Shown: in pieces, positions 5,474-10,393 of the stretch
How positions within the stretch are numbered: the stretch's first letter is position 1
Layout of the letters: the number at the start of each line of letters is the position of its first letter
Origin: Candidatus Methylomirabilota bacterium
Lineage (GTDB): Bacteria > Methylomirabilota > Methylomirabilia > Methylomirabilales > CSP1-5
Length of the DNA stretch: 10,393 nt
NCBI GenBank assembly: GCA_022615475.1
Contig: JAKEGQ010000061.1
Location: 1-10,393 of the forward strand
Direction: 5' to 3'
Notes under the pieces: generated by a model
The model's database searches: none
Seen by the model: only the letters and a program-made list of their open reading frames with translations
Told to the model about the DNA's origin: nothing
Translations under genes and position numbers: made by a program

Positions 5474-8050
5474 TTGAGTGAGTCCCTGAAGGATATGGAG
5501 CAGCACGGGAAATCCAGAAGACCCCTGGACGCCTCGCAAGAGAAGCAGAAACGTGCGGACCGTCCCGGCATCCGGGAGCTGAGCCTCTTGAACGCCGTTG
5601 CCGAAGCCGTCGGCCGGTCGCTGAACCAGGAAGAGGTGCTCCGGGCGGCCCTGGAGAAGATCGCAGAGTTGAAGGAGGTGCGCTCCGCCTATATCCTCCT
5701 GAGAGATCTCGAGGAAGGGGGGATGAAGATCGTCGGAGACGAGGCAGCCGCCGACCGGGGGGCGACACCGACCGCTGTCGAGGCGGAGGTCCTTCAGGAA
5801 GGTGTCCCCCGCTGCTACCCCGATGTCTCGCACGCCCCCGAGCTCGCCGGGATACCCATCCCTGCGGGGGCCGGCTCCTTGCTCATCATTCCTCTCCCGG
5901 GCACCGTGCGGATCGCGGGGGTCTTGGGGGTCTTCAGTCGCCTCCCCGCCCGGTTCGACGAGGCCACGGTGCGCCTCTTCACCGCCGTGGGCCACCATCT
6001 CACCAGGGCATTGACCAACGCCGCGCTCTACACCAGCCTGAGGCGGCAGCTGAGCCAGACCCAAGGCCTTTCCCCGATACGAACCCCGGTGGTCTCTGCC
6101 TCGGTAAGAGATCAGGGCATGTGGGGCATCATCAAGCGGTTCCTTGAGACGATCCAGGTGGATCGGTGCGCCATCACCCTCGCGGCACCGGGAGACGCGA
6201 CAGCCCGCCTGATCGCCGGGTATGACCAGCCGAAAGAGAATCCCTGGGTTCAAGGGATCAACTTGTCCTTGGACCGGTACCCGGAGATCCGCCGCGTCCT
6301 CGAGACGCGGCAGCCCCTCGTCGTCCCGGACGTGGCGGCGGAACCGATGCTTGCCGATATCCGTGACCTTCTCCTCTCTATCCCGATCCGTTCGATGCTG
6401 GTGGTCCCGCTCATCAAGCAGAATCAGTGCATCGGGGTGGTGAGCCTGAGCAGTCGGGGGCCGGTGCGGGCCTTCACGCGGGACGAGATCGAATTCTGCC
6501 AAACCTTGGCCAACCAGGCAGCCCTCACCATCGAGAAGAGCGCCCTCTTTCAGGAGATCCAGGAGCGGGCCAATAAACTCCAAGCCCTCATCCAGCTGAC
6601 GAAGTTGATGACCGCTTCCCTGAACCTCCATGAGGTTTACGAGTTCGCGGTGAAGGCCGCGGCGGAGTTTCTCGAGGTCCCCGGCGTCTGGCTGTTGGTG
6701 GCAGACGAGGAGGCACGCGAGTTCAAGGTGGAGGCCAGTCACGGCCTGCAGGAGTTTGCCGGATTGATGGGGGACCGGATCCCGTACAGCAGTGGAGTCG
6801 CTGGAAGAATCCTCGAGCGGGGAGAGCCCCAGTACATCGCCGACGTGAGGCAGGAATCGCGTTGGCCGAACAGGCGTTTCTTGGATCAGGCGGGCATCAT
6901 CTCCTTCGCGGCCATTCCCCTGTTGAGCGACGGCCGTGTCCTGGGAATCATCGCCATCTTCACGCGCCAGCGCCGCCTCTTCAGCCCGGATGAACGGGCG
7001 TTGATGAGCGCCTTTGCCAGCCAGGCGGTCATCGCCATTGCCAACGCCAGGGCGTACCAGCAGATCCAGCGGTACGCGTCGACGGTGGCGGAGCTGTACG
7101 AGGCCGCCACGCAGGTCAGCGGGTCCCTGGACCTGGACGAGACGCTCCAGAAGATCGCTCGGGGCGCGGCGGCTTCGACCGATGCTGCCTCCAGCACGAT
7201 CGTCCTGTTCGACGAGTGGGGCGAGGTCACCCACGTGGTTGACTGGGAGGTGGGGGAGATCGAGGTGCGGAAGTCGGGTGTCTCGCGCCAAGTCTGGGAG
7301 ACCGGCCGGCCGGTCGTCCTTCCCGATTTCGCGATGGTCCCGGCAGGCACGGTGAATCCCCGACTGCTGGCGCTCGGGCGGCGGGCGGCGGTCTGTCTCC
7401 CCCTGCAGGTGCGGGAGCGGGTCCGCGGCGTCATGTGGGTGCATTACAATGAGCCCCGCCGGGTCGCCGAAGAGGATCTCCACCTCCTCGCCTCTTTCGC
7501 CAACCAGGCGGCCATTGCCATCGAGAACGCTCGCCTGTTTGCGGAGACGCGGCGGCTTGCCAACACCGATGCCTTGACGGGACTCTACAATCACCGCTAC
7601 TTCTATCATCTCCTCGATGCGGAGATGAAGCGGGCTCGCCGCTACGGCCGCGCCCTTTCCCTGATCATGATCGATATCGATCACTTCAAACAGTACAATG
7701 ACCGCTACGGCCATCTGGCGGGCGATGAGGCCTTGCGCTGCCTGGCCCAGATCCTCCGGAAGAATTCCCGCCGGGTGGATTCGGCTGCGCGTTACGGCGG
7801 AGAGGAGTTTGCCATCATCCTGCCGGAGACCGACCTCAGCCAGGCCGGGGTGCAGGCCGAACGCATGCGCACGGCGGCCTTGGAACAGCAGTGGCCTGAA
7901 GGTCGTCTCACGATCAGTGCCGGGGCGGCTACCCTCACGCCGACGATGTCCAAGGTAGAAGACCTGGTCCGGGAGGCGGATCGAGCCCTCTATCAAGCCA
8001 AGGCAGCCGGCCGGAACCAGGTGTGCCTCAGCCCGCCCGATTCCCCGTGA
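5474..8050 (+). CDS. Multi-GAF sensor diguanylate cyclase (GGDEF)
   Basis: Predicted cytoplasmic sensor that makes c-di-GMP from two GTP. The 858-aa protein has no signal peptide or membrane segment. Four GAF-type modules are visible: about 37-186 (most divergent), 215-358, 370-526 and 538-688. Modules 2-4 end in the repeated 'F(A/C)..LANQAAI.IENA.LF'-type helix that links adjacent GAFs; the first ends in a weaker version (about 168-187). The C-terminal GGDEF domain (about 697-855) looks active. NTDALTGLYNHRYF is at 697-710, the metal-site MIDIDHFKQYND at 732-743 and the active-site loop RYGGEEF at 773-779. An inhibitory RxxD site (RRVD, 766-769) lies exactly five residues before GGEEF, so product inhibition is expected. 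The start is uncertain: TTG 5474 opens the listed frame, while ATG 5495 has GAAGGA only 1 nt upstream, too close to serve well. The ligands of the GAF domains cannot be read from sequence, and the neighbours give no hint of the signal. Confidence 0.92.
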   Translation: MSESLKDMEQHGKSRRPLDASQEKQKRADRPGIRELSLLNAVAEAVGRSLNQEEVLRAALEKIAELKEVRSAYILLRDLEEGGMKIVGDEAAADRGATPTAVEAEVLQEGVPRCYPDVSHAPELAGIPIPAGAGSLLIIPLPGTVRIAGVLGVFSRLPARFDEATVRLFTAVGHHLTRALTNAALYTSLRRQLSQTQGLSPIRTPVVSASVRDQGMWGIIKRFLETIQVDRCAITLAAPGDATARLIAGYDQPKENPWVQGINLSLDRYPEIRRVLETRQPLVVPDVAAEPMLADIRDLLLSIPIRSMLVVPLIKQNQCIGVVSLSSRGPVRAFTRDEIEFCQTLANQAALTIEKSALFQEIQERANKLQALIQLTKLMTASLNLHEVYEFAVKAAAEFLEVPGVWLLVADEEAREFKVEASHGLQEFAGLMGDRIPYSSGVAGRILERGEPQYIADVRQESRWPNRRFLDQAGIISFAAIPLLSDGRVLGIIAIFTRQRRLFSPDERALMSAFASQAVIAIANARAYQQIQRYASTVAELYEAATQVSGSLDLDETLQKIARGAAASTDAASSTIVLFDEWGEVTHVVDWEVGEIEVRKSGVSRQVWETGRPVVLPDFAMVPAGTVNPRLLALGRRAAVCLPLQVRERVRGVMWVHYNEPRRVAEEDLHLLASFANQAAIAIENARLFAETRRLANTDALTGLYNHRYFYHLLDAEMKRARRYGRALSLIMIDIDHFKQYNDRYGHLAGDEALRCLAQILRKNSRRVDSAARYGGEEFAIILPETDLSQAGVQAERMRTAALEQQWPEGRLTISAGAATLTPTMSKVEDLVREADRALYQAKAAGRNQVCLSPPDSP

Positions 8051-8055
8051 CCCCG

Positions 8056-8084
8056 TTGACAGGCTCGACCCCGGGGTCTACTCT
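8056..8084 (+). promoter_or_regulatory. Putative promoter giving a leaderless pgpA mRNA
   Basis: A perfect TTGACA (8056-8061) is followed, after a 17-bp spacer, by TACTCT (8079-8084), which fits the TAnnnT pattern. Counting the last base of the -10 box as -7 puts +1 at 8091, the G of the pgpA GTG codon. No Shine-Dalgarno is present before that codon (CTCTCACACC), which agrees with leaderless initiation. Confidence 0.55.
8067..8078. promoter_or_regulatory. Perfect 12-bp palindrome inside the promoter spacer
   Basis: GACCCCGGGGTC is its own reverse complement and fills the -10-proximal part of the 17-bp spacer between TTGACA and TACTCT. The position suits an operator for a dimeric regulator. 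In a GC-rich genome a chance palindrome is also possible. Confidence 0.3.
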
Positions 8085-8090
8085 CACACC

Positions 8091-8549
8091 GTGAGCACCC
8101 ATCCCTTTTCCCACAAGCTCGTGGTAGCGATCGCAACCGGGGGCTACGTGGGCACCGTGTCCCGGGTCCCGGGAACGCTTGGGAGCCTCCTTGGGCTGGT
8201 GCTTCTCTGGCCCTTGGGACCCGGGTTGGCCCAGGCCCTGGTGACCATTTTCCTCATCGGGGCCGGGATCGCGATTGCCGGTCGGGCGGCGCGGATCATG
8301 GGGGTTCAGGATCCCCCAGCCGTCGTTATCGATGAGATCGCCGGCATCGCGGTGGCGACCGCCCTCCTTCCCCCGCACTTGCTGGAGCGCACCGTGGCCT
8401 TCGTCCTCTTTCGTCTCTTCGATGTCACCAAGCCCTTCCCCGCTCAGCAGGCGGAGCGTCTTTCGGGAGGGCTGGGGATCGTCGCCGATGATCTGGTGGC
8501 CGGCGTCTATGCCAACCTCGTTGTCCAGCTGTGGCTCAACTTCTCATGA
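8091..8549 (+). CDS. pgpA: Phosphatidylglycerophosphatase A
   Basis: Inner-membrane phosphatase that dephosphorylates phosphatidylglycerol phosphate to phosphatidylglycerol, the last step of PG synthesis. The 152-aa length is right for PgpA. Family blocks are present in order: GTVSRVPGTLGSLLGL (21-36, the 'APGTxGSL' block), DPPAVVIDEIAGI (74-86) with the acidic pair D81-E82, FRLFDVTKPFP (107-117), and GGLGIVADDLVAGVYAN (126-142) with D133-D134. Hydrophobic segments at about 32-62, 83-95 and 133-150 fit a small membrane protein. The GTG start has no Shine-Dalgarno and sits exactly where the upstream promoter would start transcription. The stop overlaps the cinA start (ATGA, 8546-8549), so the two are very likely cotranscribed and coupled. 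Confidence 0.93.
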   Translation: MSTHPFSHKLVVAIATGGYVGTVSRVPGTLGSLLGLVLLWPLGPGLAQALVTIFLIGAGIAIAGRAARIMGVQDPPAVVIDEIAGIAVATALLPPHLLERTVAFVLFRLFDVTKPFPAQQAERLSGGLGIVADDLVAGVYANLVVQLWLNFS

Positions 8550-9802
8550 AGGCCAGAAATGCAGAGATCGTCGGCATCGGGACCGAGCTCCTCCAAGGGG
8601 CGCTGGAGGACACCAACGGTCGCTTTCTCGCGGAGGCACTCCACGGAATCGGCATCGAGGTCGTCTATCGGACGACGGTCGGGGACGACCGGTGGCGGAT
8701 CCGTGAGGTGCTGCGACAGGCCCTCGATCGCGCGGCCGTCGTCGTGGCGACCGGCGGACTCGGCCCGACCGAGGACGATCGCACCCTCGATGCGCTGGCG
8801 GATGTCACCGGCAGGCCCTTGATTCTCCACGGGGAGACCCTGAAATGGATCGAGGAGCGATTCGCCCGCCGGCGTGTCACAATGCCCCAGTCCGTCAGGC
8901 GTCAGGCCCTGGTCCCGAAGGGCGCCCTCGTCCTGCCGAACCGGCACGGGACGGCCCCGGGCCTGGTGTGGCAGAAGCGCGGGCGCCTCCTCGTCGTCCT
9001 GCCCGGCCCGCCGCGCGAGGTGCGGCCACTCTTCACCGAACAGGTCTTGCCGATCCTCCTGAAGGGGACGGGGCGCGGCCGCCGGATTCGCACGCGGACC
9101 ATCAAGGTCTGTGGGCTCTTTGAATCGCAAGTGGAAGAGCGGATCATCGATCTGCTCCGCGCCGAACCTGGGACCGTCGGCCTTCTCGCGCGTGCGGGGG
9201 AAGTCCATGTGCGGGTCACCGCATCCGGAACAGCCGGACGGGTCGGGTCACAGCTCGACGCATGGGAGCGAAAACTTCGAGACCGGTTGGGCGATGCGGT
9301 CTTTGGGGTCGATGACGAACGTCTGGAGGAGGTGGTGGGGCGCCTGCTCCGCCTCCAGGGGAAAACCGTGGCGGTGGCCGAGTCCTGCACCGGCGGTCTC
9401 GTCGTCCATCGGATCACCAACGTCCCCGGCAGCTCCGAGTATTTCGAGCGAGGGATCGTCGCATATAGCAACCGCGCCAAGGAGGAGCTGCTCCAGGTGC
9501 CCTCCTCTCTCATCGAGCAGCATGGGGCGGTGAGTCCGGAGGTGGCATGCGCCATGGCGGCCGGGGTTCGCCGTCTCGCCAAGACCGATCTCGGCGTGGC
9601 GGTGACCGGGATCGCCGGTCCAGGGGGCGGCACCGAAGCCAAGCCGGTGGGGCTCACCTACATTGCCCTCGCCGATCGGCAGGGAGAGGAATGGTACGAG
9701 CACCGGTTCCGGTTCGCCCGGGAGGAGAACAAGCTGTGGGGCTCGCAGATGGCCCTGGAAGCGGTGCGCCGCTCCCTGCTCAAGACGACCGGAAAGAAAT
9801 AA
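8546..9802 (+). CDS. cinA: CinA-family protein (MoCF-like domain + nicotinamide-nucleotide amidase PncC domain)
   Basis: Two-domain 418-aa CinA protein of normal length. The N-terminal molybdopterin-binding-like (COG1058) domain, about 4-170, has IGTELLQG..EDTN (11-24) and TGGLGPTEDD (69-78); in studied relatives it acts as an ADP-ribose pyrophosphatase. The C-terminal PncC domain, about 260-415, has AESCTGG (278-284) carrying the catalytic serine, 'NRAKEELL' and TGIAGPGGG (354-362). It deamidates NMN to nicotinic acid mononucleotide in the pyridine-nucleotide salvage cycle. ATG 8546 overlaps the pgpA stop in ATGA; an in-frame upstream GTG at 8531 lies inside pgpA and is less likely. No Shine-Dalgarno is visible, so translation is probably coupled to pgpA. 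In many bacteria cinA lies near recA and is competence-associated in some; recA is not in the window. Confidence 0.95.
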   Translation: MKARNAEIVGIGTELLQGALEDTNGRFLAEALHGIGIEVVYRTTVGDDRWRIREVLRQALDRAAVVVATGGLGPTEDDRTLDALADVTGRPLILHGETLKWIEERFARRRVTMPQSVRRQALVPKGALVLPNRHGTAPGLVWQKRGRLLVVLPGPPREVRPLFTEQVLPILLKGTGRGRRIRTRTIKVCGLFESQVEERIIDLLRAEPGTVGLLARAGEVHVRVTASGTAGRVGSQLDAWERKLRDRLGDAVFGVDDERLEEVVGRLLRLQGKTVAVAESCTGGLVVHRITNVPGSSEYFERGIVAYSNRAKEELLQVPSSLIEQHGAVSPEVACAMAAGVRRLAKTDLGVAVTGIAGPGGGTEAKPVGLTYIALADRQGEEWYEHRFRFAREENKLWGSQMALEAVRRSLLKTTGKK

Positions 9803-9833
9803 GACGTTCGGCGCCGCTTCGCATGCAGCCACC

Positions 9834-10393
9834 ATGAGACTGTTTATCGCCATTATCGTGGATCCCGCCCTCCAGGCTCCCCTGGCAGCGGTCCAGGCAA
9901 AGCTCAAGATGACGGCGGCGCCGGTGAGCTGGGTCAAGACAGAGAACCTCCATTTCACCCTCAAGTTCCTGGGAGAAGTCCCTGAGGCCCGCCTGCCCGC
10001 CCTCCAGGAAGCCTTTCGGTCGTCCATGGCGGGTATAGGCCGCTTCATCCTGTCGCTCGCAGGTCTCGGGACCTTTCCGCCAAGGGGAAGACCTCGGGTG
10101 GTCTGGGTCGGGGTGGAGCAAGGGGTCAATGAGATGAGGACGCTTCAGGGGCGAATCGACGAGACCCTGCTTCCCCTCGGCTTCGCGCGGGAGACGCGGC
10201 CCCTTCAGCCCCATCTCACCCTGGGTCGCGTCAGAGACGTCGGGCGCCTCGATGCCCTGCTCACAGTTCTCCAAGGGACGGAGATCGGGCAAGTGGGACA
10301 GATGGACGTCCGGTGTGTGGACCTCATGCGAAGTGAGCTGCACCCGGCAGGGTCCGTCTACACGCGGGTCGAGTCGGTACCATTGTCGGAGGA
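9834..10393 (+). CDS. thpR: RNA 2',3'-cyclic phosphodiesterase ThpR (LigT/2H family), 3' end cut by window
   Basis: Member of the 2H phosphoesterase family that opens 2',3'-cyclic phosphate ends of RNA to 2'-phosphate; older names call it a 2'-5' RNA ligase. The frame is open from ATG 9834 to the window edge (186 codons plus 2 bases), close to the usual full length, so only a few residues should be missing. It starts with the typical MRLFIAI strand. The two catalytic H-x-T-x motifs are HFTL (40-43), in 'ENLHFTLKFLGEV', and HLTL (127-130), in 'PLQPHLTLGRV'. The GTFPPRGRPRVVWVGV block (79-94) between them is also family-typical. It starts 31 bp after the cinA stop, without a visible Shine-Dalgarno, and looks like part of the pgpA-cinA operon. 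Confidence 0.93.
   Translation, partial: MRLFIAIIVDPALQAPLAAVQAKLKMTAAPVSWVKTENLHFTLKFLGEVPEARLPALQEAFRSSMAGIGRFILSLAGLGTFPPRGRPRVVWVGVEQGVNEMRTLQGRIDETLLPLGFARETRPLQPHLTLGRVRDVGRLDALLTVLQGTEIGQVGQMDVRCVDLMRSELHPAGSVYTRVESVPLSE

Noticed and set aside
5471..7996. Long minus-strand open frame (841 codons) opposite the GAF-GGDEF gene
   Set aside because: The + strand frame carries clear GAF and GGDEF motifs along its full length; the antisense translation shows no motif and is a compositional shadow.

Overview
This is a GC-rich window with every recognised gene on the + strand and coding sequence almost throughout. It carries the 3' end of lon, complete genes for RNase J, FtsK, LolA, a multi-GAF diguanylate cyclase, PgpA and CinA, and a nearly complete thpR running off the right edge. 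LolA, a periplasmic lipoprotein carrier, implies a diderm (Gram-negative-type) cell. RNase J beside lon and ftsK, and the order pgpA-cinA-thpR (often followed by recA in such genomes), fit Deltaproteobacteria-like or NC10/Methylomirabilota/Rokubacteria-like bacteria better than enteric bacteria. That placement is an inference from gene content; no marker gene here fixes it.

Layout. 1-378: C-terminal proteolytic part of Lon. 379-631: the only markedly AT-richer stretch, built of nested inverted repeats. A perfect hairpin contains the lon stop codon, REP-like 'TTCGACAGGCTCA' arms follow, four copies of a CAATGGAGC word are arranged as two plus two inverted, and a promoter-like pair of hexamers lies ahead of RNase J. 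641-2317: RNase J. 2390-4627: FtsK, whose stop overlaps the start of lolA (4624-5289), so these two look translationally coupled. 5290-5473: a 184-bp gap with nothing firm in it. 5474-8050: a soluble sensor with four GAF domains and a GGDEF domain. 8051-8090: a short gap with a TTGACA / 17 bp / TACTCT promoter placed exactly so that transcription would begin on the GTG start codon of pgpA, a predicted leaderless mRNA. 8091-9802: pgpA and cinA, overlapping by ATGA. 9834-end: thpR.

Functionally this is mostly housekeeping: protein quality control (Lon), RNA decay and processing (RNase J), chromosome segregation (FtsK), outer-membrane lipoprotein sorting (LolA), phosphatidylglycerol synthesis (PgpA), nucleotide and NAD salvage (CinA) and RNA-end processing (ThpR). 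The c-di-GMP sensor is the one accessory-looking gene. I see no new defence system, mobile element, CRISPR array or RNA gene. The observations most worth checking are the leaderless pgpA promoter with its palindromic spacer, the repeat mosaic upstream of RNase J, an in-frame insertion in the FtsK motor, and a histidine cluster beside a metal-site motif in RNase J.
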